From assembly GCF_029784155.1 (NCBI RefSeq), contig NC_073691.1, positions 29,293,130-29,357,129 on the forward strand: 64,000 nt of DNA, read 5' to 3'. This document shows positions 12,901 through 24,184 of the stretch, in pieces; position 1 is the stretch's first letter, and every line of letters starts with the position of its first letter. The position numbers and the translations under genes are program-made. The notes below the pieces were generated by a model. It searched no databases and was not told the DNA's origin. It saw only the letters and a program-made list of their open reading frames with translations. This DNA comes from Uranotaenia lowii (Eukaryota; Arthropoda; Insecta; Diptera; Culicidae).

Positions 12901-15900
12901 ATTTTTGTCATTTTTGTCATTTTTGTCATTTTTGTCATTTTTGTCATTTTTGTCATTTTTGTCATTTTTGTCATTTTTGTCATTTTTGTCATTTTTGTCA
13001 TTTTTGTCATTTTTGTCATTTTTGTCATTTTTGTCATTTTTGTCATTTTTGTCATTTTTGTCATTTTTGTCATTTTTGTCATTTTTGTCATTTTTGTCAT
13101 TTTTGTCATTTTTGTCATTTTTGTCATTTTTGTCATTTTTGTCATTTTTGTCATTTTTGTCATTTTTGTCATTTTTGTCATTTTTGTCATTTTTGTCATT
13201 TTTGTCATTTTTGTCATTTTTGTCATTTTTGTCATTTTTGTCATTTTTGTCATTTTTGTCATTTTTGTCATTTTTGTCATTTTTGTCATTTTTGTCATTT
13301 TTGTCATTTTTGTCATTTTTGTCATTTTTGTCATTTTTGTCATTTTTGTCATTTTTGTCATTTTTGTCATTTTTGTCATTTTTGTCATTTTTGTCATTTT
13401 TGTCATTTTTGTCATTTTTGTCATTTTTGTCATTTTTGTCATTTTTGTCATTTTTGTCATTTTTGTCATTTTTGTCATTTTTGTCATTTTTGTCATTTTT
13501 GTCATTTTTGTCATTTTTGTCATTTTTGTCATTTTTGTCATTTTTGTCATTTTTGTCATTTTTGTCATTTTTGTCATTTTTGTCATTTTTGTCATTTTTG
13601 TCATTTTTGTCATTTTTGTCATTTTTGTCATTTTTGTCATTTTTGTCATTTTTGTCATTTTTGTCATTTTTGTCATTTTTGTCATTTTTGTCATTTTTGT
13701 CATTTTTGTCATTTTTGTCATTTTTGTCATTTTTGTCATTTTTGTCATTTTTGTCATTTTTGTCATTTTTGTCATTTTTGTCATTTTTGTCATTTTTGTC
13801 ATTTTTGTCATTTTTGTCATTTTTGTCATTTTTGTCATTTTTGTCATTTTTGTCATTTTTGTCATTTTTGTCATTTTTGTCATTTTTGTCATTTTTGTCA
13901 TTTTTGTCATTTTTGTCATTTTTGTCATTTTTGTCATTTTTGTCATTTTTGTCATTTTTGTCATTTTTGTCATTTTTGTCATTTTTGTCATTTTTGTCAT
14001 TTTTGTCATTTTTGTCATTTTTGTCATTTTTGTCATTTTTGTCATTTTTGTCATTTTTGTCATTTTTGTCATTTTTGTCATTTTTGTCATTTTTGTCATT
14101 TTTGTCATTTTTGTCATTTTTGTCATTTTTGTCATTTTTGTCATTTTTGTCATTTTTGTCATTTTTGTCATTTTTGTCATTTTTGTCATTTTTGTCATTT
14201 TTGTCATTTTTGTCATTTTTGTCATTTTTGTCATTTTTGTCATTTTTGTCATTTTTGTCATTTTTGTCATTTTTGTCATTTTTGTCATTTTTGTCATTTT
14301 TGTCATTTTTGTCATTTTTGTCATTTTTGTCATTTTTGTCATTTTTGTCATTTTTGTCATTTTTGTCATTTTTGTCATTTTTGTCATTTTTGTCATTTTT
14401 GTCATTTTTGTCATTTTTGTCATTTTTGTCATTTTTGTCATTTTTGTCATTTTTGTCATTTTTGTCATTTTTGTCATTTTTGTCATTTTTGTCATTTTTG
14501 TCATTTTTGTCATTTTTGTCATTTTTGTCATTTTTGTCATTTTTGTCATTTTTGTCATTTTTGTCATTTTTGTCATTTTTGTCATTTTTGTCATTTTTGT
14601 CATTTTTGTCATTTTTGTCATTTTTGTCATTTTTGTCATTTTTGTCATTTTTGTCATTTTTGTCATTTTTGTCATTTTTGTCATTTTTGTCATTTTTGTC
14701 ATTTTTGTCATTTTTGTCATTTTTGTCATTTTTGTCATTTTTGTCATTTTTGTCATTTTTGTCATTTTTGTCATTTTTGTCATTTTTGTCATTTTTGTCA
14801 TTTTTGTCATTTTTGTCATTTTTGTCATTTTTGTCATTTTTGTCATTTTTGTCATTTTTGTCATTTTTGTCATTTTTGTCATTTTTGTCATTTTTGTCAT
14901 TTTTGTCATTTTTGTCATTTTTGTCATTTTTGTCATTTTTGTCATTTTTGTCATTTTTGTCATTTTTGTCATTTTTGTCATTTTTGTCATTTTTGTCATT
15001 TTTGTCATTTTTGTCATTTTTGTCATTTTTGTCATTTTTGTCATTTTTGTCATTTTTGTCATTTTTGTCATTTTTGTCATTTTTGTCATTTTTGTCATTT
15101 TTGTCATTTTTGTCATTTTTGTCATTTTTGTCATTTTTGTCATTTTTGTCATTTTTGTCATTTTTGTCATTTTTGTCATTTTTGTCATTTTTGTCATTTT
15201 TGTCATTTTTGTCATTTTTGTCATTTTTGTCATTTTTGTCATTTTTGTCATTTTTGTCATTTTTGTCATTTTTGTCATTTTTGTCATTTTTGTCATTTTT
15301 GTCATTTTTGTCATTTTTGTCATTTTTGTCATTTTTGTCATTTTTGTCATTTTTGTCATTTTTGTCATTTTTGTCATTTTTGTCATTTTTGTCATTTTTG
15401 TCATTTTTGTCATTTTTGTCATTTTTGTCATTTTTGTCATTTTTGTCATTTTTGTCATTTTTGTCATTTTTGTCATTTTTGTCATTTTTGTCATTTTTGT
15501 CATTTTTGTCATTTTTGTCATTTTTGTCATTTTTGTCATTTTTGTCATTTTTGTCATTTTTGTCATTTTTGTCATTTTTGTCATTTTTGTCATTTTTGTC
15601 ATTTTTGTCATTTTTGTCATTTTTGTCATTTTTGTCATTTTTGTCATTTTTGTCATTTTTGTCATTTTTGTCATTTTTGTCATTTTTGTCATTTTTGTCA
15701 TTTTTGTCATTTTTGTCATTTTTGTCATTTTTGTCATTTTTGTCATTTTTGTCATTTTTGTCATTTTTGTCATTTTTGTCATTTTTGTCATTTTTGTCAT
15801 TTTTGTCATTTTTGTCATTTTTGTCATTTTTGTCATTTTTGTCATTTTTGTCATTTTTGTCATTTTTGTCATTTTTGTCATTTTTGTCATTTTTGTCATT

Positions 15901-16660
15901 TTTGTCATTTTTGTCATTTTTGTCATTTTTTGTCATTTTTGTCATTTTTGTCATTTTTGTCATTTTTGTCATTTTTGTCATTTTTGTCATTTTTGTCATT
16001 TTTGTCATTTTTGTCATTTTTGTCATTTTTGTCATTTTTGTCATTTTTGTCATTTTTGTCATTTTTGTCATTTTTGTCATTTTTGTCATTTTTGTCATTT
16101 TTGTCATTTTTGTCATTTTTGTCATTTTTGTCATTTTTGTCATTTTTGTCATTTTTGTCATTTTTGTCATTTTTGTCATTTTTGTCATTTTTGTCATTTT
16201 TGTCATTTTTGTCATTTTTGTCATTTTTGTCATTTTTGTCATTTTTGTCATTTTTGTCATTTTTGTCATTTTTGTCATTTCTGTCATTTCTGTCATTTTT
16301 GTCATTTTTGTCATTTTTGTCATTTTTGTCATTTTTGTCATTTCTGTCATTTCTGTCATTTTTGTCATTTTTGTCATTTTTGTCATTTTTGTCATTTTTG
16401 TCATTTTTGTCATTTTTGTCATTTTTGTCATTTCTGTCATTTTTGTCATTTTTGTCATTTTTGTCATTTTTGTCATTTTTGTCATTTTTGTCATTTTTGT
16501 CATTTTTGTCATTTTTGTCATTTTTGTCATTTTTGTCATTTTTGTCATTTTTGTCATTTTTGTCATTTTTGTCATTTTTGTCATTTTTGTCATTTTTGTC
16601 ATTTTTGTCATTTTTGTCATTTTTGTCGTTTTTGTCATTCTTTTCATTTTTGTTATTTTC
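9990..16660 (+). repeat. 9-bp satellite array (TTTTTGTCA)n, about 6.6 kb
   Basis: The unit TTTTTGTCA is repeated in direct orientation roughly 730 times. From about 10441 to 15930 I see no variant, about 610 identical copies. At 15926-15931 one unit has six T instead of five, which shifts the phase. Variants (TTTCTGTCA, TTTTGGTAA, TTTCATAA) concentrate at the two edges, about 10000-10165 and 16279-16440, with a lone TTTCTGTCA near 10439. The unit contains no stop in the three plus frames or in two of the minus frames, so five frames stay open for over 6 kb and give artificial 2000-residue ORFs such as (MTK)n or (DKN)n. I treat none of these as genes. Confidence 0.97.
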
Positions 16661-16866
16661 ATATTTTTTAAAATTTCCGTAATTTTTTTTAAATGTTTTT
16701 GAATATTTTTATTTTTTTCAAATTTTTAATTTTTTTAATTCTTTTTTTTTTAAATTTTTTAAAAAATTTTCAATTTTTTATTTTTTTTTTTATTTTTTTT
16801 ACATTTTTGTCTTTTGTTTTTTTTTTCCATTTGTGTCATTTTTGTCATTTTTGTTCTTTTGCAGGA
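16661..16866 (+). repeat. Decayed T-rich right edge of the 9-mer array
   Basis: Long T runs separated by AAAT or CAA, followed by two intact-looking units (GTCATTTTTGTCATTTTTG near 16836-16854) and then TTCTTTTGCAGGAAAG. The final TTTTGCAG resembles a splice acceptor but there is no supporting exon downstream. Confidence 0.6.
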
Positions 16867-18699
16867 AAGTTCATAAAAATCGATTTTTTTCTTCAGTTAT
16901 TTTGAAAATAGCTTACATCCAAAACAAGACAACAATGAAAAGGTTTATCAGATTTCAATTCAAGCTTTTATATTGAAATTTTGTTACGCTTTGTTATTTT
17001 TGTAGATTCTTTTGTAACGGTCATCAAACTGAAGCTCAACAAAAGAAAGTAATTTAAAATTCTTATTCAATTTAATCAATAAAAGTCAACCTCCGTCAAC
17101 GTATCAGAATTAAATCATCCACCTCCTTTATCTCACGTTGAACTTATATGAGCCGAATGAAGTATTCGAATCATTTTGCTCATTTGCCTGCACCAAGTTT
17201 ACGATGTGTCCCATCTCACGAGACGTCCCCCCTCCTTATTCGGTCAGGATGACCGATTAAATTAATGACCATTTATGTTCACCCCTTTCCATGGGCGAGA
17301 TGCTAGAAAAAATTACTAAAAATCCCTTTCAGAAGAAAACTTTAGAAATTAGAAAAAGGAAGCCCATCCTTCTCTTTCGATTTTTCTGGATTCTGGATCC
17401 TAGATCCAGGATGTGTGAGATTTGTTCTCGGCTAGAGGTTACAATCTCGAAGCATCAAGGCCTCGTTGTCTCGAAAGGAATCTTCTTTAGGAGCATTTCG
17501 AGGAAAAAAAGGGTACAAGTTAACAACTATTCTTTACGGCCGGCAGTAGCAACTCGGTCTGGACTCTGGCTGGAGGATGTGTGTTTTTGCCCCAATCTTA
17601 GCCCAGAAAACCTTGGGAGGGATGAGTTCTGTGCGAAAGGGGGCAAAATTTCATTTTAAAGCCTAATGAAGGATGCAGACACGGCCATTGTGCGTCAGTC
17701 TTTGAGGGTGGATCGAAGGGGTGGAGTGTGTTATTTAATTTTCACCATTCACCCGGTTCATCCAGGGCCTTCATCCTGTTGATGAGGAGTTTGGGATTAG
17801 ATAAATGAGGAGTGATATGGAGAGAACCGGTTCTGAAGAGGGCATATGAGACTGGAAGAGGGAATGTCTAGGTCACCTTTTGCGTCGCTTCTGTCCGGAG
17901 TAGTTGGAAAATAGTTTTTTGTTTGATGAAGGATGGAGGGGAAAAGTTTTGGATAGTTTCCTCTGTCGGTGAGGAAACCGATCAATAATTTTGCTGCTCA
18001 ACCCTTCCTGTTTCTAAACTGACCCAGCCTCGTTTCATTTTCCACCATAAAACGGAGAGTGAACCAAAACAATCAGGGTCGCAGATTAGGTCCATTCGGT
18101 TGACCATAAAATCGTCCATAAATCTACCATCATATTATCCTAGGGGTGGCCAGTCGAGCTGCAAACAAAATGCGACCACACCAGAAAATGTCCACTGGCT
18201 CCACTATTTTTTGTCGCCTTTTCTCGCCATACAAAAGCGTCGACCCCCCGAACAACTAGTACTAGTTAGGGTTCCTATTAGTGCAAGTGCCACCAATAAC
18301 GTCACAATATTTCCCCTTTTCCTCGCTGACAGTTTCAATCCTATACCCACTTCTCTACATGTATCTACATGTGGGTATCAATGGCCCAAAAAAGCCACTA
18401 AATATTGGCTAAACGAGACCGATTTTGGGAACCGTCCACTCTCATGAATGCAGTCTGAGTTCGTCCTATGCATAATGTGGCATGATTCTGGCGTGGAGTG
18501 TGTCTCCTCTATTTTTTTTTCATTGACCACTATTGCAGTTGTTCGAATGCGCCGAACTAACACAACATGGCTCCGTCCAGCTTCAAAGTCCTTGCAGTCT
18601 GGTGCAGCACTGCCTGTGGTAAATCGGGAGTGGTTAGATAAATTATTTTATTTAGACGTATTACTGTCGAGTACCAAGCACACTGATTGATCATTGTAT
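16867..18699. other. Gene-free, less AT-rich stretch
   Basis: Single-copy-looking sequence with a more even base composition than its surroundings. The longest plus-strand open frames (17291-17659, 122 codons; 18100-18447, 115 codons) show no recognisable domain and no conserved-looking motif. It ends at the BEL/Pao element and may include that element's unrecognised LTR or leader. Confidence 0.4.
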
Positions 18700-18748
18700 A
18701 TTGTTTCTCAAAAATTCAGTTCTATATTTGGAGAATTTGAGAAACAAT
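18700..18748. repeat. 13-bp perfect inverted repeat upstream of gag
   Basis: ATTGTTTCTCAAA at 18700-18712 is the exact reverse complement of TTTGAGAAACAAT at 18736-18748, with a 23-nt loop. It lies about 90-140 bp before the gag remnant, so it may belong to the leader or LTR of the BEL/Pao element. Confidence 0.6.
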
Positions 18749-18835
18749 TGTGAGTTGAAAAATCAAAAAGCTTATCATTTTGTCTGGATGGCGGAAGTCC
18801 TCCTTCGTTGCCTCCACGTCTAGCGTCGTGGTTAG

Positions 18836-19155
18836 GTGAAGATTGTCCTGTCTCTCACCCTCTTCCACCTCCTTCTTCGAGTTGGACTATCGGTGGTCTT
18901 GTCACAATGTCTGGAGTTTCATCTTAAGCTACACCAAGGGCCAACCTCTCAGCAAATAGCTGCTAGACAGGTTGTTACTAAAGAGTTGGCAATCTTCTCA
19001 GGAGATTCAATCAATTGGTCTCCGTTCATCAGCAGCTACCAGCATTCGACGGAAGTTTGCGGGTGCTCGAAATGTCCATATACTTATAACTTTTCTTCGG
19101 GAAACATCCCTCAATACGTCAAAGTCGAAAAGCTCGGAAAAGTGGTAAACCATTC
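18836..19155 (+). pseudogene. BEL/Pao gag, N-terminal fragment
   Basis: The plus-strand translation contains the stretch around AARQVVTKELAIFSGDSINW and FISSYQHSTEVCG, which matches the conserved start of the BEL/Pao gag domain (pattern: RQ-x-x-x-KELP-x-FSGDP-x-x-W-x-x-F-x-x-x-F-x-x-ST-x-x-CG). After STEVCG the similarity continues better in the next frame (around LITFLRE, where the family has an LQRSLRG-like block), so a frameshift near 19060-19070 is likely. Gag forms the particle in which the element's RNA is copied. The fragment stops where the nested non-LTR element begins. Confidence 0.75.
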
Positions 19156-21570
19156 TTAAAAACCGATGAAAGCGCCATTAGCTCCGTAGTTGTTCAATCG
19201 AATGGGAACATACAGTTGAAGATCCTGGTTTCTCAGTCTACGGGGTCTCACACTTAGAGGAATAGCTTCCAGTAGCGTAGGACAATCGATTCGTAGATCG
19301 GCGACGAAAGAGGTTCGTGTTGCATTTCTTCGTGCTTGAAGAGTATCCAGAGAGTCTATGAGACGGCATTGATGTTCGTAGCTTGGCAAGTGAAACGGGG
19401 CCTGTCAGTTGAGGTGTTTGAGAGCATAACGCTTGAAGCGCCACTGGATAGTCTCGCATCGTTTTGGTAGTAGGGACACCAGACAGCTGATGCGTATTCG
19501 AGGATGGATCGAACTATGCTGCAATACAGGCTCTTCAGGCAGCATACGTCCTTGAAGTCCTTGGTTACTCAAAAAATAAGTCCGAGGATTCTAGAAGCTT
19601 TATCGACGACGTAGTTGGTATGTGTTTTGAATTCCAGCTTACGGTCGAGTATGACGCCCAGATCATTGAGGTAGCCCACCCGCGCCAAGGACTCATTTCC
19701 TAAGAAGTATTCCGCGCTAAAAGGCTGTCGTCTTCCGAAGAAACCAGTGCAAATTTACTGCGATTCAGAGATAGGCAGTTGATGTCGCACCACTGTGCAA
19801 ATAAATTGAACCGGTTTTGCAGGAAATCAATGTCATCCTGATCGTTTATGGTGTACAACAGTTTAAGATCATCAGCATAACAAAATTTCGCGCCGTCGAG
19901 GAGTGAAAGCACATTGTAAAAATTTTTTGAGAAGATAATCGGTCCTAGGTGACTACCTTGAGGCACACCCAAGCACAGCCAAGTGAGGTCCGGAGAATCC
20001 TAAGCATCCAAGCTTACCAATGGCAATATCGTGGTTCACTTCATCAAATACTGCTGATAAATCAGTATAAATGGCGTCAGTTTGAGATTTAGCAGCAAAT
20101 CATTCGTGCACATGGTAAACAGGTTAGTTGTCGGCGAGCATTTGAGCATAAATCCGGGCTGAACGATTGAAAAATGTTGCTTACAGTACGAGAAAATCGG
20201 ATTCATGGCGACAAACTCGAATAGTTTGAAAATAGCATATTAAGCGGAGATTCCTTGATAGTTGTTGACGTACCTCCGATCCCCCTTTTAATGGACTGGA
20301 AGCAAGTAAGCTTCTTTCCACAGTGAAGGGTAGACGGCTCTATCAAGAGAAGCTTGAAAAATGAATCTCACAGGAGTCAGTAAAACAGGCATGAATCTTT
20401 TTAGAAAAGTAGATGGTATACCATCCGGACCCATAGAGAGGGAGTTTTTTAAGCTTTCATGTTTTGAGGAATACCAGGTTCACTCCGTTGACTATTGACA
20501 TACTTCCCGAACGATTTTGGGTTGGACTTGAGGTTCCGTTGTACTCGGAAAAGATAATTTTGGTAACAACGTTTATTGGCTTTTTTTATAAACGAAGTTC
20601 AGTCTTCGACAAACATCCTTAGTTTGGAAGGATTTGAGCTTATGGTGATTTCTAAGGGCTCATTTTTTTGCCGTCTTCAGTCGACGCAGTTCTTTCGTGA
20701 ATCAGGGAGTCCGTAAATTCTCGGTAGTCGTACGCATTGACACGAGGCGGTCCATAACGAAGTTTAAGATATGCGAAAAGGTTTTGACCGCAGCAGTGGG
20801 ATTCAATATGCAGTTCGAGTTCAGATATGCAGTCGATGGTGACCAGAAAATAGGAGATGCCATAGAAATCCGCTTGGATGATGCTGGATTGCCTTAACGA
20901 ACGGAACAGGAGCCGGCTCAATGGTCGCTAGCAAAGCAGAGTTCCAACATACGGCCGTTTTCGACGCAAGGTTGCCGTACTCAGGGAGTCTAGTCTGATG
21001 TTTAACACGTTCACGGGAGGCCTCGTCACATAAAAATCGTGTAACGCTATCCTACTCATGTTAGCCGCTCAGTTGCAAAGCGGGGAGTCTCCTTCTTTAT
21101 TTTGTCGCTCCGAGAAATTCTTTGGGCCCGGCTAGTAAAACTACCAAAATGAGCTTGGCGGCTTAAAGGCTGTAGGAATGGAGAGCGCACATGATCCTTG
21201 TACAAAAAGCAACAATGGTTGGATCACCACTTCGAGCCGGACATATTGAAGTCACCAATGACGATAATATTGTCTTCGGGGGCGCAGAGAGAGCTCACTT
21301 TGGGTATGCAGTGAGAAAATGACTCCACCAGGCATCTCGCGATCGATGTGGGTCCACACGAGCTCACAGTCGTGCCACCATCACCACACCAATTCGCAGC
21401 AATAGCTGGCGAGCAGATAGTCTGCTAGACAGGAGTTTATACCCCCGACATTCTGGTAGTACATGGTGATTGAATCATAACATTTCATCGCAGAGCTAGA
21501 GCTTCGAACGCTGGAAGGTAAGAAAACATCAAGCGGAGGAAAATGGTCAGGAGGGCCTGAAATCACAGGC
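19156..21570 (-). pseudogene. Non-LTR retrotransposon ORF2 remnant, nested in the BEL gag
   Basis: Reading on the minus strand from about 21480, the start of an endonuclease domain is visible (MYYQNVGGINSCLADYLL), comparable to the YCQNFNRMKS start of the intact element at 33971. Degraded EN-RT linker sequence follows. At 19972-19700 comes the RT core with the GVPQGSHLGP motif and an intact YADD followed by LKLLY, then QWCDINCLSLN. The C terminus at 19389-19156 (SYEHQCRLIDSLDTLQARR and RPRRLRNQDLQLY) resembles the C terminus of the intact element (SYKARCMLIDIQTLKERR, SRQLRNRNLFF). Many stops and frameshifts separate these parts. It belongs to the same general clade as the 33971 element but is clearly a different, older family. 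Confidence 0.8.
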
Positions 21571-21678
21571 TGAAGAACCCCTAGACCACAGACGAACTCA
21601 GGCCACCAAACCGAAAACTGTGCGTCGTTTGAAGAGTTAGATTTGGACGGGCAGTGGAAGGTGTTGAAGGCGGAATAA

Positions 21679-22191
21679 AAGCTTTGCTCTCGCTGTCCTA
21701 CTTCGCACGCAAAGTGGCCGTGTAAAGGGGAAGATTGTGGTATTAACGATTGCCCTAAGCGGCATCACCGATTACTCTGTTTTGATCCACCGCCGGCGAC
21801 GAAGGTCAGCAATGCATTGGTAACCACTCATTGTCAGCAGTCATCATCAACGCTCTTCCGTATCCTTCCAGTAACGCTGATTAGAAAGAATGGCCAGTTC
21901 AACACGTACGCCATTCTCGACGACGGATCCTCGGTGACCCTCGTAGAGGAATCGATAGCAGAAGCTCTTAGTATCAGCGGAGAGGTGGAAACACTACATA
22001 TTGAATGGACTGCAGGAGTCAACAAAACGATTTTTAGAGCAGAAGTCGTATCGATGGAGGTAGCTGAAGTCAGAGGAAGCAAGCCCTACAAACTTTTGGA
22101 GGTATACACCGTGGATAACCTTTTTCGCAAAATACCACGAACTACGTTGAGCTGTTTACTCGCTTCGCTCATTTTGACAAACTTCCAATAA
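21679..22191 (+). pseudogene. BEL/Pao zinc knuckle and aspartic protease remnant
   Basis: From 21679 the translation gives KLCSRCPTSHAKWPCKGEDC followed by a C-P-K-R-H-H-R-L-L-C pattern, the Cys/His-rich segment that ends BEL/Pao gag. In the same frame the protease follows: the block AILDDGSSVTLVEESIAEAL (about 21910-21970) is the catalytic region of BEL-type retroviral-like proteases, with the D-G-S core. The frame is open to 22191. The upstream frame has a TAA at 21676, so this piece cannot be joined to the gag fragment as it stands. Role in the family: RNA packaging and polyprotein cleavage. Confidence 0.8.
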
Positions 22192-22319
22192 AGAGTTACA
22201 GGTGTGCAGTTCCAGCAATCTTGATCAGACAGAGTAACTGTCATCTACTAGCTACGTTGAAACTATACACGAGAGGCAAACCGATAGCAACCAAGACCCG
22301 TATCGGATAGGCGGGATGT

Positions 22320-22915
22320 GGCAGTCTCCGGAAACCGCAGACAAGCACGATGCACAGGCAGTTTCATATGAACGCTGAGCCAAGTACCGGTGACCGACAA
22401 GAATACGTTCGACGCTTTTTCGGGTTACCATCAGCGGTTGAGATTGGATTACTATGGAAACATGCCATCGAGTTCCCTGACAGCCGACCGATGGAGGAAC
22501 GATGCTTCAAGTTGGGATTTGGGACGCCACAGCAAAGGTCGAGGGAATTCCGCTGAACTGCATGTTGCTCAAGAGACCTTCTAACTTCCTTGTTATCGGT
22601 GCTGATCGCCTTTCGAGAGCTTGAACTGGCGGTATAAGCAGACATCAAAGAAATGTTTTAGCAGTTGCTTGTTCGAGCCCGTGATCGCTGTGCCCTTCTG
22701 TTTCCGTACAGAAATTCTCCAGAGTTGCCGATGAGCATTATGGTGTCCGATATGGCAATATTCGGCGCTGCGTGCTCTCCAGCGCACTCTCAGCACGCGA
22801 AGAAGAGGCATTACGTGAACAACCACGAGTACAGTTTCGAAACGGCTGAAGAATCATACGAGGTAGCAAAGGAGGTGATAGAGATCGAGCGGGATTTCAT
22901 ATCTGCAATTTAAAG
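22320..22915 (+). pseudogene. BEL/Pao reverse transcriptase remnant with mutated active site
   Basis: The pieces are in different frames. At 22350-22556 the translation has EIGLLWKHAIEFPDSRPM, matching the conserved GLLW-x(4-5)-EFPDSYPMA block before the BEL RT. At 22665-22913 it has FPYRNSPELPMSIMVSDMAI and FGAACSPAHSQHAKKRHYV, matching the palm. The catalytic YVDD box reads YVNN (22812-22823): both aspartates are asparagine, so polymerase activity would be lost even without the frame breaks. The RT segment between the two pieces is much shorter than normal, so part of the fingers/palm appears deleted. Confidence 0.8.
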
Positions 22916-22937
22916 TCCAGCTATAAAAACGTGATGA

Positions 22938-23290
22938 ATGAACTGGTCGAGGAGTTTGCGAAGCCTTCAAAAGCCATGCTACCCGAGAAGGAATTTTGAT
23001 TCGAGCGGGTTTCGTTGCAGTTCTGTGCAAGATAAGACACTTACTGAAGGTTACTACAGTCCCGACGAAAGGAGAAATACTCCATCTGGTTATGAGCATC
23101 TACGATCTGCTCGGCTTCGTAGGGTCATTCGTCATTCACGGAAAAATATTGATCCAAGAGTTTCGGCAAACTAACGCGAATTGGGACATCAGAATTACAG
23201 CGGAGATTGCGACTCGGTGGATGGAGTGGCTGTTTGTACTGAGAAACCAAGGAACCGAATTCCTCTACAAAACCGAAGCAGATTAGACGA
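22938..23290 (+). pseudogene. BEL/Pao RT-thumb / Pao-specific linker remnant
   Basis: The frame 22996-23286 gives VPTKGEILHLVMSIYDLLGF and VIHGKILIQEFRQTNANWD, the conserved Pao block (pattern: PTKRE-[IV]-L-x-x-x-MSI-[FY]-DPLG-x-x-x-x-x-x-x-x-K-x-L-x-Q-E-x-W-x-x-x-x-x-W-D). DPLG is changed to DLLG. A TAG at about 23284 ends the frame, and no recognisable RNase H follows in order, so that domain is deleted or too decayed to see. Confidence 0.75.
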
Positions 23291-23352
23291 TGGTTCCAGA
23301 GCAGACTTACCAGAAGCGTTTGTCTGGCGCCATCTGAACGCGTTTAGAGAGG

Positions 23353-24180
23353 ATGCTTCGTTCAGTGGCGTACGTTCACCACTACTTGAACAATTTGAGG
23401 ACTTCGGGATGTAATCAATCGACGGATTCTACTGGATTGACTAATGCGGACATTCAGAAGACATTATTATGGTTGATCGCGCAGTCCGAAGCATACCCGC
23501 ACGAAGTTGCGATCTTGAAGCAGAATGCGGAGAAGATCGACCAGCAGCAGAAGCCAATCGCGGTATTTAGCAGCCTGATCAAGCAGTCACCATTCGTTGA
23601 TGTGTTCGGAGTTATGCGGGAAGGTATTAGAGCGGCAGGTGCAGAAATTCTGTCTTACGATGTAAAGTTCCCGATAAAGCTACCTAAGAAGCACCGAATA
23701 ACAGACTTGTTGATGGATTTCTACTATCGAAAGTACTGTCATGCTAACGAAGAGACAGTATTCAACGAGGTCCGACAGAAACTTCGGGTGCCACATCTAC
23801 GAGTGGTGCTGCGTCTAGCTAAACAACGCTGTATGTGGAGTCGAGTGTACAAATCAACGCCAGTCGCTCCCAAAATGGGACCGCATCTAGCAGTAAGTAT
23901 GGAGACCGACGTGCGTCTTTTAACTCACGTAGGTGTAGACATCTTTGGGCCGTATCAGGTGAAGATATGTTGAAGCGTGGCTAAGCGGTGAGTCTAGCTA
24001 TTTACTTGACTTACCGTTACAGCAGTCCACTTGGAGCTAGTAGCTAGCTTGAACACCGATGCGTGTAAGAAGCTTATTCGAAGGTTCATCGCACGACACG
24101 GGGCTCCACAGGAAAACTATTCGGATAATGAGTTCAGCAGTACCTTCACGAATGCAAAAACCCAGTAGAAGTTTAATCCT
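23353..24180 (+). pseudogene. BEL/Pao integrase remnant
   Basis: A 206-codon open frame at 23353-23973 covers the linker and the integrase zinc-binding domain: HANEETVFNEVRQKLRVPHL, then RCMWSRVYK, where the family has a C-x-x-C pair; the second Cys is Ser here and the first His position appears to be Tyr. It ends in THVGVDIFGP, with the first catalytic Asp (V-D-I-F-G-P). After a stop at 23973 the catalytic core continues in other frames (LIRRFIARHGAPQENYSDNE, about 24070-24130, with the second Asp in SDN). FNPPAAPHMEECWKRTMWTV (about 24173 onward) continues the core toward the third acidic residue. Confidence 0.8.
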
Positions 24181-24184
24181 CCAG

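Noticed and set aside
9990..16660. CRISPR-like array
   Set aside because: There are no spacers; units are 9 bp and contiguous. It is a simple satellite.
9882..16702. Very long open frames (over 2000 codons) on both strands, such as (MTK)n, (DKN)n, (FCH)n and (FVI)n
   Set aside because: They are the translation of the 9-bp array, which has no stop in five of six frames. Overlap in several frames and lack of a non-repetitive domain mean they are not genes.
16855..16866. Splice acceptor TTTTGCAG after the T-rich tract
   Set aside because: No exon-like sequence follows; a T-rich tract makes acceptor-like text likely by chance.
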